DNA of 64,000 nt from Nelumbo lutea (lineage: Eukaryota > Streptophyta > Magnoliopsida > Proteales > Nelumbonaceae): NCBI GenBank assembly GCA_022828595.1, contig JAKGHH010000005.1, positions 30,392,193-30,456,192 on the forward strand. Reading direction: 5' to 3'. Under the pieces are notes generated by a model, which saw nothing but the letters and a program-made list of their open reading frames with translations, was not told where the DNA came from and made no database searches. Within the stretch, counting starts at the first letter, position 1. Every line of letters starts with the position of its first letter. The translations under genes and the position numbers were made by a program. Shown here piece after piece: positions 1 to 12,050 of this stretch.

Positions 1-1798
1 ACTATCTATCAAGGTTGAACATGCGAGTGTTCAGTACAGTTGGATTTCAGGTGGGAACCACAGTGAGCAACTGGTGTGTTCAACTGATAGGTAGTTCAGC
101 TGGGTGTGTATGTTTTTGTTTCTAACTAATTCGTTCCCCACCAATTCACACCCATGTTTATGTTTATAGTTAAAAAGAAATGAGAGGCAATTACTATTTT
201 ACCCCATGGTAACGTGGCATTTCAAAAAATATTTTCAACAGCATAGGCTGTTGCCCTCTAACAGCTAAAGTTTTTCCTCACAACCCACCCAGCCTAAAAA
301 CATAGGCTGTTGGCCCCCAACAGCCAAATTAACTCGGAATGTGCGCCTTAAATGAAAAAAAAGGCAAAATGACTATGAATACCCCCCTCACAAAAAGAAA
401 GCCCCCTAACACTTGCAACCCCGCACAATGAAAAATCAGCCCCAAAAACCTAACGGTAAAATCAAAATGACATTGCAACCCCCTTGTACTTAAGTCTGGA
501 TCACCTATAACAAAACACATTCTGTCCCTTTACCAATATAATCTCACATCCCACATTTCATACATGGCGGATCCCAATCTCATAGTGAAATGTGCCGTGT
601 TAGATCAAGTTGGTAGAGGGTTGAAACGTGTTTTGTTGGCAAAAGATCTCAACTCCTTGTACTCACACAAACTTAACATACATCATCACTCTCTGAAATT
701 TTTCACGAAAATGCCCTAAAAATCCACTTTTCTGATTATACTATGTAAATAATGAAAATGCACAAAACCTTATATTTTATATTATTTTGTATGAAATTTA
801 TATTTGCACTCCTCCTAAGCTTAAATAACGAAAATACTACTAAAACCTCCCCACTCTAACCATGACCCACGTTAGCATTCTTATGGAATTGGTTTTATGA
901 AAATATATAGAGCACAAAACATTCATTCAATGTTTTAACAAGAATCCCACTAATGGTCGGTGTTTTTGAACACCCGTATATCTTCTCTCAACCCATCTAA
1001 ATAGATCATTAAACTAAGCGACTCATATACTATTTTATATAATCTGTAAATAACAATTAATACTAAGTCAGCAAGTGGAGTACGATTTTCTATCAATTAA
1101 TGAAATTTGCTTTATGGTTTTTTTGCAAACAAAAAAAGGCATCAGCTATATCTTGTTACATCAAAACAATCTATTTTAGTTTTCCCCGTTTCTGAATTTT
1201 ACCTATTTTTATCAAAAAAACGGCTTGGTATTTTGAACATCAACTACTATATAACCGGTTTCCATAAAACCAATTCCATAAGAATGCATTACTGAGCATT
1301 TAATAGTTGGCTAGCACTATTGAGAGCTCAATATAGTTGGTGTTCACAACATTGATGAATACAGTATGATTAAGATAAGTACATTATTTTTTTATGTTTA
1401 ATTGGTATAATTTTATGAATTATTTTCTAAAATGAACACTGATGAGACTTGTGTTAGTTTGAAATGGTTTTACCCATTAGATAGACTTAGGGAATTTACC
1501 CAGATAAGGCTGACACCAATGTAATGCTGAATTGGTAGAGGCTGATTTAGGTATGATATTGGGCATGAACTACCAAACTAGGAGCTGCATTCTATAGACT
1601 CCATATCTAATACAAATAGTATTTAATTTGGATTTTAAATCTAGTCTGGTTCAGTGCAAGATCAATAAAAGAAATTATATTTCAAAATACCGAAAAATTG
1701 GTTCTCGAGTTGGGCTGGATTTTTTTTTTTTAAATTCAACCAGCAACTGTAATAGGTTCAGCCATGCTTATTTGAATTTCCATCTCATCCAACGTATG
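1..1798. other. AT-rich intergenic DNA, no gene seen
   Basis: I see no coding region here; the short open frames have no recognisable domain. Two short related segments near 242-265 and 301-326 share the words CATAGGCTGTTG and CCAACAGCC or CTAACAGC and could each form a small hairpin. A separate inverted-repeat pair at 875-899 and 1263-1287 is listed on its own. The rest is low-GC sequence without clear repeats. Confidence 0.6.
875..1287. repeat. 25-bp inverted repeat pair, possible small MITE
   Basis: The 25 bases at 875-899 (beginning GCATTCTTATGG) recur as a perfect reverse complement at 1263-1287. The two arms enclose about 360 bp of AT-rich DNA. A 413-bp unit with perfect terminal inverted repeats fits a MITE. 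The flanks (GTTA on the left, ATTA on the right) do not give a convincing target duplication, so the superfamily cannot be assigned. Confidence 0.5.
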
Positions 1799-3945
1799 GA
1801 ACCTATTCAGCCGTTGGAACCACCATAACGATCCTTAACGGTTCAAACTACAAAATTGCAGTTTTGGTTAGTTAATCCATTCCACACATGTTTAGGTGTT
1901 GAGACGAATTCCACCATCCATTAAATAAGTCTCCACATTAGCTACTAAAAGGTAGTACCCATTTGGCCCCAAAACTACCATAATAGTCTTTACTGGTCAA
2001 AACTATAAAATCATAGTGTTCACCATCGCGGTCCTACTTGGTGTTTGGTGTGTTTAGATCTCAATATCAATTCCACCTTCTGTTAAATTGTTACCACATC
2101 CACCTAGAGATTATAGTGTCCAATTGGCCATTGAAACCACCATAACGGTCCTTAATGGTTAAAATTATGAAATCGTAGTTCTATTGGTGTGGCTGTAATT
2201 GGCATGCCCAAGTGTCAATATAGTGTTAATTGGCCTGGCCATGTTTCTTGTTCCAAATGTTGTGATAAACTGTGCTAGGGGTTCCACATCTAGCTGTAAA
2301 AGATGGTCAAAATTGTAAAATCACAGTTTTGATTGTTTTGGCCTTGTCTAGAAGTTTCGAGTAACTAGATAAATTATGACATTTGTTAGATGGGTTTCCA
2401 CATTCAATTGTCAAAGATGATTTTCATTCAATTGCTAGAATTCCCAGAATGGTGCTTAATGGTTAAAACTTCGGTATCTTAACTTTGGCCATTCTGGCTT
2501 TGTTTTGTAGTTCAAGTGTAGGAACCAACTATACTATCCCTTATACAACTTTTTACATTTGCCCATAAAAGACGGTGCCCATTTAATCGCCAGAACACCC
2601 ACAATAGTGCTTGAGGGTTGAAACTGTGAAATCACAACTTTGGCTAGCCTGACCCAGTTTTGCAGTCCTAGGTGTTGGAACCAATTCTGCCATCTACTAT
2701 AATAGTTTCCACATTTGCACATAAAAGGTGGTACTCATCCGATTGCACATAAAGTTTTGGTCAATCCAATCTTGTTTGACTTGTCCAGGTTCTCAAATTA
2801 ATTCCACCATTCGTTATACAAATTTCAACATCAGGGTGCACCCAACTACCAAAACCCCCACAATAGTCCTTAATAATCAAAACTACAAAATCATAGTTTT
2901 GATAGACCCGGCAATGTTTGCCAATTCCAAGTATCGAGACAAATTGCAAAATCTGTTATATGGGATTCCACATCCATTTGTAAAAGTTCTCCATCCGATT
3001 GCCAGAACCCCCATAACAGTCCTTAATGATTGAAAGAGAAAACCCCAAATTTGGTCAGCTCAGTCATGTTTTGCGATTATAGATGCTAAGTAAAACTATA
3101 CCATCTGCCTTATGGGTGTCTACATTCACCCACAAAAGAGGATGCCCATGTAGTTGTCAAAATGTTTGCTATAGGTTTCGACACCAACTATGCTATCCAT
3201 TGTTTGGCTTTCCACATTCGCCTATAAAATATGGTGCCCATCCAATTGCCAAAACCCCAATAACAGTTTTTAATGGTTGAAATTGTGAAATCACAATTTT
3301 GGCCTACCTATCCATGTTTTGCAGTTCCAAGTGCTAAGACCAATTATGCTATTTGTTATACTAGTTTTCAAATTTGTAGGTAAAAGGCGATGCCTATCCA
3401 GGTGCCAAAACTCTTGTAAAGGTCCTTGTTGAAACTATGAAATTATAATTTTGGTTGGCCACCTTGTTTTGCAGTTCCAGATCTGGGACTAACTACAACA
3501 TCTGTTATACCATTTTGCACACCCATACATAAAAGATGATGCTCATCTGGCCGTTAGATCCCTATAATGGTCCTTAATAGTTAAAATTGTGAAATTAAAA
3601 TTTTCTCTGACTTGACCTTATTTGGATGATCTAGTTGTTGGAACCAGTTCCATCATTTGTTTTATGTATCTCCGCATACCCACAAAAGATGGTGTCGATT
3701 TGACCATCAGAACCCTTCTAACAATTATTAATAGTCAAAAATGCAAAATCATAGTTTTCATTGACCTGGTCATGTTTGGTAGTTCTAGGTGTCAGTGACA
3801 AACTGTGCCATTGGTTGTATAGAATTCCACATCCATCCTTAAAAGAAAATCTCCATATGATTGCTAAAACCCCCCATAACAGTCTTTGACAGTTGAAACT
3901 ATGAAATCACAGTTTTGACCAGTCCAGCCCTGTTTGGGGGGTTTT
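1799..3945. repeat. Degenerate tandem array, about 15 units of about 155 bp
   Basis: Successive segments share an ordered set of words. Each opens with CCAAAACCCCCATAACAGTC or a variant, then has CTTAATGGTT, AAACTATGAAATCACAG, TTTTGG, TTTTGCAGTTCCA, CCACATT and ATAAAAGATGGTGCCC, and ends in CCAATTGC. By eye the units start near 1799, 1964, 2123, 2308, 2433, 2590, 2746, 2850, 3003, 3158, 3250, 3405, 3556, 3709 and 3863. Most are 150-160 bp. Those at 2746 and 3158 are internally deleted, and the last is cut off at about 3945. Copies differ by tens of percent. No unit keeps an open frame, so this is non-coding satellite-like DNA. Unit length is in the nucleosomal range of plant satellites, but the family was not recognised. 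Confidence 0.8.
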
Positions 3946-4059
3946 CTTTTGAACGGGCTTTCCAAAATCTTTTTTTTAACAAAAAAAAAGTTAGTTGTAA
4001 CAAAACTTGGGATCAAATCCTCGTTGCTACTAGGATTTGAGGGTTATGGGTATGTTAAT

Positions 4060-4568
4060 TAGGAATGGCAACGGGGCAGGTTTCGGGTGGAGCCATATTC
4101 CATATCCCTGCTCCCGATTTTGTAATAAATTCCCATCCTCAGTCCTAATCCTTATTGGGGATAAAAGTTGTCCTCCATTCTTGATGGGGACAAGTTCCCC
4201 ATGGGGGCCTGAATCTTTGAAATTTTTTAGTTAACAATATTTTTTGAAAAATAAATTTATTTAAAATAAATAAAAAATTTTAAATATAAATAGTATTTTA
4301 AATATATTTTGATATATAAATAATACAAATAATATCATATATATAATATATATTTAATATGATTAAGATTTAATATATATAGGTGGGGTCAAGGTGGGGC
4401 GAGGACCTCATTCCCCATCCCTAACCCCAACCTCAATTGGGGATCCCTATTAATCCCCATCCTCATCCTTGCCCCACCAAAGCAATCCACATCTCCAACC
4501 CAATGTTTGACCCCATTGGGTTAGGGAAGTCAGGTGCTTGTCGGGGATGTAGAAAATTGCCATCCCTA
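4060..4568. mobile_element. hAT-like MITE, TAGGGATGGCAA family, copy 1
   Basis: The element starts TAGGAATGGCAACGGGGC and ends with GAAAATTGCCATCCCTA, giving inverted termini with the core TAGGRATGGCAA. GC-rich arms full of GGGGATGGG words flank an AT-rich core (about 4205-4380). The 8-bp flanks ATGTTAAT and GCTTTAAC are related but not identical, as expected for an old 8-bp hAT duplication. The same family occurs at 14215-14709 and, in reverse orientation, at 18781-19212. It encodes nothing; the open frames across it are compositional. Confidence 0.7.
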
Positions 4569-5779
4569 GCTTTAACTTACCATGAGGTTGGATTGAGGTA
4601 TCGAGTAACCCAAGTTTAGACTAATACCCTTTCGTATATGTAAATTGTGTATTTATATTATACTAGCGGGAACTCGTGTGATGCATAGGATTTGTCAAAG
4701 GAAAGTAAAACAAAACAATATAATTGTAATTCATTATTTTAGCTAATGTAACAAAAAATAGACTTCAATCATATATTCTCTATGCAAAAAAAAAAAAAAA
4801 CTACTTTAAATTCTTTATGATATTTTTTAACCATCTTGACTACTTCTTCATTGCCATCAAGCCTATAATGTAAAAAAATTGTATGCATTAATAATAGATA
4901 ATAAATAAGTATTAAATTAACTTGTAGGAATAGTCCATCTACATCAATTATTATTAAACTTTATTTACCATGATTGAAGCAATTCTTCCTTTGTAGTGTT
5001 GGAATTGAAAGTTGTTGCTGTTGTTGTTGTTATTATACTATGAATCACATGGTATAGAAAAACTGTGTGGTGCATAGTATAATAGAACTGTGAGTTATAT
5101 GGTTTGGGTTTCGAGTGAACCTGAAATATTTTTTGAAGCCATTTAGTAGTTAATATTTATTATATATAGATTTAAATAATAGTTATTTTGTATATGTTAA
5201 TATATATACCTTAATTTTTAATAAATAAATATAATTTCTATTAATCTTATTATTATATACATTTTAATAATCAAATTTTAGCATTTGTTGGGAAACATCC
5301 ACCAAGGCAAGAAAGATTACTTTAAGCATAAAAATCATATTATTATGATAAGTAATTAAGGTTGGCATAGTGGTAAATTAATTATTGTCATAAGCAAATG
5401 ACTAGGGTTCAAACTTGTTGCCTTTAGTTTATGAATAAAACTTAATGACGTACTAAATGCCTTAATTAAAGGTAACTCAAATGAACATTCAATTAAATAA
5501 TATTAGCATTTAATGACATCTCAAATTTAAAGGTTTAATAAGATTGATATAAATGAGAGAAAGAAGAGATGAATTAAATTTAAATTTGAATAGGGAAATT
5601 AAATTCGACTAAAGCATAATGTGTATCATCCCATTTTAGGATTGTATCAGCCAATGCATACTCCAAACGGTCCGATACAGATGAAAAACTACAAAAATAT
5701 GTAATTATATATGTTTCATGTATCATAACTCTTCTAAAATGATACATATCAGCCAATATTGGCTGATTCGTTGCAAAAT
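4569..5779. other. AT-rich intergenic DNA with microsatellites, no gene seen
   Basis: No coding signal was found. There is a poly-A run near 4787-4801, a GTT-rich microsatellite near 5012-5033 and long AT-rich stretches. A segment at about 5640-5775 carries repeated ATCAGCCAAT-type words and directly abuts the truncated integrase end of the neighbouring Copia remnant. The phrase TACTAGCGGGAACTCGTGTGATGCATAG near 4660 resembles a dispersed plant repeat but has no second end that I can place. Confidence 0.5.
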
Positions 5780-8000
5780 TTTAAACTTTGCCCATTGGCC
5801 TTGTTATGTTTTGCATATCCAACAAACATATTTTTTTTATCTCTAGGTCCTAACTTAGTTCTTTTAGGTTCTAAAACCTTGTAATATACTAAAAACCCTC
5901 ATACTTTTAGATATGCTAGATTAGACTTCCTCCATTTTCATAATTCATATGGACACTTATTATTAGTTCTAAAGACTATTTTATTATGCAGATGGTAGGT
6001 AGTTAAGAATGCTTCCCCCATAGATTCAAGGGTGAAATAACTTTCATTAGCGTGCAATATATCATTTTTGTAAGTGCTTCGTTTTTTCCTTTTGATTAAA
6101 CCATTTTATTAAGGGATATAAGGAGTACAACATTGATGTATAATTCCAAATTTTATACAAAAGGAATTAAATTCATTTTTAAAGTTTCAACACCCCTATC
6201 ACTTATAGGTATTTTAATTTTCTTTTCTAATCAATTTTTAATTTTAGTTTTGTACTATTTAAACATGTCAAAGGCTTTTATCCTTGGTTTTCAAAAGGTA
6301 AACATAAGTGTACCTTGAGAAATCATTAACAAAGGTTATGAAATATCTTTTACCTCCCTTAGTTAATACATCATTAAATTCACAGATGTCAGAATAAATT
6401 AATTCTAAAAGTTGAGAATTTCTCTCAACACTTGATAAAAGTTTCTTGTCCATTTTAGATTTTACACATACCTCATAGTTATCACCTATTCAGTGTAGGT
6501 GATTAAGCCAAGTTTACTCATATTCTTTATGGATTTAAAATTTTGGTGTGCTAATCTATTATGCCATAAAGAAAAAAAGAATCAACCATATAAGTAGAAT
6601 TCTTGTCTTCATTAATGCTCAATTTTAACATCCCATTACAACAATATCCCTTTCCAACAAACATCATATTCTTAGACAGTATTAATTTGTTTAATTTAAA
6701 GACAACTCTGAATCCTCTCTTGCAGATAAAATTCACTAAGACCAAGTTCTTTCATATATTATAAGCATGGAGAACATTCTAAAGAATTAGTCTCTTTATG
6801 AAGGTGAAGTTCAATTCCAAATTGTCTCTCCTAACACTCTTGGCACATGTTTGGTTTCCCATCTACACCTCTTGGCCATCAATCACATTTTCATATGTTT
6901 TGGACAATGATTTGTCCTTGCAAATATGGACTATGGATCTTGAATCAAACCACCATCTGGAATATGTTTTTTCCATATTCACTTCAATTATCATAGCCAC
7001 ATGTTAGTCTTCTACCAAATTTATGATCTTTTTTCCACCTTTCTAATGTTGGCAAACTCGAGAATGGTGCTCATTCTTTCAACAAACATAGAAGGATCCC
7101 TTCTTATTATTGTTTTTCTTGACGTTCCTATCCTTTTCTTTACTTAAAATGTAGGGACAGTATTCTTTGATCCATTTTCTATAAAATTAACCTTAGAGTT
7201 CAGTATACTAGCCATGGTCTTATCCATGTTGTCTAATCCAAGACTTTTCTTCAATGCGAAGGTATTGCTGAATTTGCTCTAAACTAAATTCTTTATACAG
7301 AAGCATCTTCCTGTAATCCTTCCAAATAGGTGGGAGTTTGTCAATTATTGCACCCACTTAGAATGACTTAGAAAAGGTGATGTTTAAGGACTGAATTTCA
7401 TTGACTATCACCTACAACTCGTGAACTTGCTCCAATATGGGCTAATGGTCGCTCATGGTGAAGTCAAAATATTTTATGATGAGATATTTATTCATACTTA
7501 TTTCTTGCACCTTGTACTTGAATCTAAAGCCTTCAAGATTTCTTTAAGAGATGAGAGTTCCTTGTAAAAGTTGTAAAGTTGGCCTAACAAGCTATTCTGT
7601 ACGTGTTCTTAGTATAGAAGTGAATCCTCCTCTCATTTTGCCCTTTCTTTCTTCAGTTTTTCTAAGTCTTTATCGGTAAGTTCAGGAAGATGTTGCAAAT
7701 TTGGATTCAGGAGATAGTACAATTTTATCATAATTAGGAAAAAGATAATCTTGTTTTGTCATCGACTAAAATTGGCTCCATTGAATTGGTCAAGTCGAAC
7801 AAGGTCTTAGTCCATCATCTGGATTGAAGTCACATTGACTTCCACCTACATAGAAAAATAACATTCTAAAATGTTTGAAATGGGGTGACAAAAATTTGGA
7901 GAAGTTTTGAGCCATATCTAAAGACATTGTTTTTAGAATGTTATTTGCCCCCACTTAAGACAATAGTAGATCGGACTAAGAAAGGAAAGAGTGATTTTTA
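5780..8000 (-). pseudogene. Copia-4 remnant (gag to integrase), duplication copy 1
   Basis: Read on the minus strand this is a decayed Ty1/copia polyprotein. The gag start lies near 7915 (MAQNFSKFL). A protease remnant near 6900-6960 resembles the usual DSGATIHVCKDKSL. Next come a GAG_pre-integrase piece (6551-6745) and an integrase core with SDICEFND and TFVNDFSRYTYVYLL (6268-6453). The integrase continues in broken frames to about 5780 (WGFLVYYK, KNMFVGYAKH). Many stops and frameshifts interrupt it. No RT or RNase H follows, because the sequence at 5780 changes abruptly to unrelated repeat DNA. A probable LTR or leader lies to the right (TATA-like TTATAAAAGGG near 8050 on the minus strand). 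The part from 6493 rightwards is duplicated at 10598. Confidence 0.75.
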
Positions 8001-9859
8001 GTGAAAAGTTATCAAAAACTTGTGTGTGAATCAGCATGGTTTACACCCTTTTATAAGTTTTGGATAAATCTCAAAGAGGAACATGTTGGTTCAAAGAGGT
8101 TTTTTGTACAACCACGATTTCAAACTTTGTAATTGTTTACTGTTAGTTAACAATTAGTGACTGTTAACGTTTAGATAACGTTCTAAAATCGCAAATCATG
8201 ACTATTGGATTAACTTAAAATGTCAACATTCATGGTTTAACCTTCAAACCAAACACACCCTTAATTGTGGCACAAACTAGATGGCATTTTACATATTTTG
8301 TGATTTTGATATTTCACAAAAAAATCTATAGTCTAAGATTTGTGATATTGCAAATTGCATAACTTGTTATTTATGATTTCGCAAAGACAATCTACGATTT
8401 GTGATTTTTGTAAAATCATAATCACTTGTTTGTTTCATTGGAAATTACCTTATCGCATCAAGTGTCATCACACCAAAATATTAATGCTCCTTCTCGCAAA
8501 TCACGTCAGTGTGCAAGTGTGCCTCTAAAGTGTCTCATTGCGTTACACACGCGAACGTGCATTGTGCGGTAGCAAGCATTTATACTCTCTTTTATATAGT
8601 GTAAACAAGCTCTTGGTTAAAAGCTTAAATTAAATTTAATAATTTTTCCAAAGTGAGTCAAGACTTTAAAGAAGACAAAACAAGTTGAAGAACTAGTTTT
8701 GGTGGAAATTTAAAACCATTTTCAAGGTGTTTGAGTAAGTGTGTTTTACATGTAATTTATCAATTAAACCCCATTGGATTTTAACCTTTTAGTGAGATTA
8801 AAGTCAAAATGATTTACATAACCTTTGTCAATAAAGGAGGTAGAAGGACATTTTTTGATACAAATAAACTGATGTTTTGGCATGAGTTATGCTTGACAGA
8901 TTGCTATGACAAGAAGGTTACTCACCAAGCAAACTAATGAGAAGGACATTACTCCATTTCACACCTATAGATCTCAAAGCCATGGTTGAAGGATTTCATA
9001 GTCTAGAATCCAACAAACTAACAATATCTATTTCAGGTTTTCTATAGTTTCTTCATTGTTGTTGTAACATATCTATTTGTATGTTTAATGTGGAAGATGC
9101 TCCCTTCAAAATTATTGTTTCTAATTTCATGCCTCAAAGAATTGTTCCCTTATTAACTGTTCTCATTTTCATTGTAGTTTTTGAATATAGAGTAAAGGAA
9201 TATTTTGGTTTGTCTTATAAACTCATGGCTTCAAGCAAAACCCTCATCTATTTAAAAAAAAAAAATAGAGCAGATGAGGGATACATTGATCAAAGCAAGA
9301 GAATTACTGTTTTTTTTTCTACACATTTTTTATTTAGGTTGAATAGGAAGGATTTGTCGAACAATGGAAGATAAGTAATTGGCTTACTTTGTTAATTTGA
9401 AAGGAGTGTACTAGAAGTCCAATTAAGTTGAAAGGACATTGTATGTCCAATTCATTAGTCCTTTGTCGCCAACCCAATAAGGTCTTACACGTTTTTAATC
9501 TATCTTATAACAAATCAAAAAATAGGAATCAAATAATGGTTTGTTCTTAAAAGTGGCCAGCTTCGCAGGTTTGTTTCTACATACTACACTTGCAAGTTAT
9601 TCAAATACACAGTGTTTGGTAGCACTTCCGTTTTCTAATCTAATATATAAGAAACCCAACATCATACTTCAAATCGAGTTTCATAATACTCGTTTCTCAT
9701 TGGTAAGTGGATAAGATGATGTGAATAGGTATTCAATGACCCGTCCACCCATACTTTTATGTGGGACCAGTATGAAAGACAACTAATAAGTAGACCTATT
9801 CATGGGTCGGGCTCGGGTTTGGATTTTGTCAAAATTCTAATGGGCCTGGCCTGATACAA
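6493..9859. repeat. Tandem segmental duplication, copy 1
   Basis: From GTGTAGGTGATTAAG at 6493 to the truncated hAT MITE ending at 9859, this segment matches 10598-13859 in the same order and orientation, at roughly 90 percent identity by eye. It contains the gag to pre-integrase part of Copia-4, its leader, about 1.5 kb of unrecognised AT-rich DNA and the start of a small MITE. It ends exactly where a solo LTR begins. Shared ORFs such as 9081-9374 and 13129-13371 are unrecognised. Confidence 0.85.
9793..9859. mobile_element. hAT-like MITE truncated by the solo LTR
   Basis: This segment starts TAGACCTATTCATGGG after the flank ACTAATAAG, exactly like the complete copy at 13794-13902. It breaks off at 9859, where the solo LTR starts. 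Its right half is missing. Confidence 0.7.
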
Positions 9860-10593
9860 TGTGGGGGTGCTTCGATGAGAATGGGATCCCCGAGGTGGGG
9901 ATCGACCTGTTTATCTTTTGAAGTCATTTCTTGGCATCTTGATCAATTCTTGAATGCACAGTGAAGAAAGGGTATCAAGGAAGGCTTTTTGTGTGTATCC
10001 CACAAACAACGCTAATCTAATGCTACTCGTTCCTAGGTGGTGCAAGAACTGAGGTCGTAGTCAAATAATCATTGCCACTTGGGTGGAGCTAAGGTGGAAG
10101 GATGAGGCCGCGCTCCAAGATCTAAAATCAAGAAAGGAATCAGAGGCCCAAGGAGTTATCCCCGGGTCGACACTCCAACGCTCAAGTTAGTAGAAAGTAA
10201 GGGGAATCGGGCTGAACAATTGGAGATCAATGCTAGTCCGATCAAAGTAATGGTATGTGAGTTAAGAGTTGGATCCTTTACCTTGAGTGAGGGATACCTT
10301 TTATAGCCAAGGTCCGTGTCCTAGTCAGATTAGGCTTCTGGGGTTGTCGGGATGAGGTTAAACGCCGAGGTCTTTAGGATAAGAGCTAATCCCTAGCAGA
10401 GTTGTCTCCATTCACTCTTTTGTCATGGTCGTGCTTATCCCCGTGATGTGGTGCCAAAATGGCTGAAGGGATAAGGTGGGCCACGGACGTAACGTGGTGC
10501 TGACATAGCTACGGAGGTGGCGCGACACTGATGTGACCGAGGAGCTTGGGTGGCCACATGGCATCCGAAGCCAGATTAGCTGTGACCCGAACA
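9860..10593 (-). mobile_element. Solo LTR at the duplication junction, minus orientation
   Basis: Bounded by TGTGGGGGTGCTTCG on the left and GTGACCCGAACA on the right, the segment has TG...CA ends on both strands. On the minus strand it starts TGTTCGGGTCAC and ends CACCCCCACA. It is noticeably more GC-rich than its surroundings. A TATA-like GGCTATAAAAGG lies near 10296 on the minus strand, which supports the orientation. No internal retrotransposon domain adjoins it, so it is a solo LTR of about 734 bp, probably Gypsy-type by length. The flanks (TACAA, GTTAG) do not form a target duplication, consistent with a recombination junction rather than a simple insertion. Confidence 0.65.
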
Positions 10594-10597
10594 GTTA

Positions 10598-12050
10598 GTG
10601 TAGGTGATTAAGCGAAGCTTACTCATTTCCTTTATGAATTTAAAATTCAGGTGTGCTAATCTATCATGCCATAAAGAAAAAGAATCAACAATATAAGTAG
10701 AATTCTTGTCTTCATTAATGCTCAATTTGAATATCTCATTACAACCATATCCCTTTCCAACAAACATCTCATTCTTAAGAGCATAGAGAAATTCTTTCAT
10801 ATATTAGGAGCATGGAGAACGTTCAAGAGAGTTAGTGTCTTTCCGGAGGTGAAGTTCAATTCCATATTGCCCCTTTTTACAATCTTGACACATATTTGGT
10901 TTCCCATCTATGCCTCCTAGCCATCAATTACTTTTTCATATGTTTTGGACAAGGATTTGTCCTTGCAAACAATGACTATGGTGCCTAAATCAAACCACCA
11001 GCTAGAAAATGTTTTTGCCATATTCACTTCAATGATCCTGGTCACCGATTAGTCTTCTACCATATTTGCAAACTTGTTTCCACCTTTCTAATGTTGGCAA
11101 ACTCAAGCATAGTGCCCCTTCTTTCCACAAACATTAAAGGATCCCTTCTTATTGTTGCATTTCTTGAAGTCCCATCATTCACTTGAAATGCAGGGGCAGT
11201 ATTCTCCTATTCATTTTTCTGTTAAGTTAATCTTAGAATTCAGCATACTAACCAAGGTCTTATCCCTGTTGTCTAATCCAAGACTTTTCTTCAATGTGAA
11301 GGTGTTGCTAAATTTGCTCCAAGGTAAATACTTGTCTTATTCAAAAGTTTCTTCCTATAATCCTTCCAAGGAGGTGGAAGTTTGTCAGTTATTGTACCCA
11401 CTTGGAATGACTTATGAAGAATGATGTTTAAGGATCTAATTTTATTGACTATCACCTACAACTCATGAAATTGTTTCAATATGGGCTAACGGTCGCTCAT
11501 GGTGAAGTCAAAATTTTCTATGATAAGATATTTATTTGTACTTGCTTCTTGCACATTCTACTTGAATCCAAAGCCTTCAAAATTTCTTTAAGAAATGAGA
11601 ATTCCTTTTAAAAGTTGTAAAGTTGGTCTAACAAGTATTTAGTATGTGTTCTCGACATAGAAGTGAATCATCCCCTCATTTTGCTCTTTCTTTCTTCAGT
11701 TTTTCTAAGTCTTTATCGAAAGGTTTTGGAAGAGGTTACAAATTCGGATTAAGGAGATAGTAAAATTTTATCATAATTAGGAAAAAGATAATCTTGTATT
11801 GTCATTAATTGAAATTGGTTCCATCAAATTGATCAAGTTGAACTAGGTCTTAGTTCATCATCTTGATTGAAGTCACTCTAACTTCTACTGCAAAATAACA
11901 TTCTAAAATGTTGGAAATAGGGTCACACAAATTTGGAGAAGCTTTGAGGCATATTTAAAGTTTAAAACATTTTTTGCCCCCACTTGAGATAGCAGTAGAT
12001 CGGACTAAGAAAGAGAAGAATGATTTTCTGTGAGAAGTGATCGAAAACTT
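10598..12050 (-). pseudogene. Copia-4 remnant, duplication copy 2
   Basis: The minus-strand frames repeat the gag to GAG_pre-integrase order of copy 1. KNEMFVGKGYGCNE and HDRLAHLNFKFI are readable between 10576 and 10800; protease and gag remnants lie between about 10900 and 11950 in broken frames. The coding match stops at 10598 next to the solo LTR, so integrase, RT and RNase H are missing. It is a dead fragment. Confidence 0.7.

Noticed and set aside
4655..4700. The TACTAGCGGGAACTCGTG phrase as a transposon terminus
   Set aside because: Only one end is visible and no coding or inverted partner could be placed.
11152..11424. A 90-residue plus-strand open frame
   Set aside because: It lies antisense to the decayed Copia-4 gag and is only its shadow.
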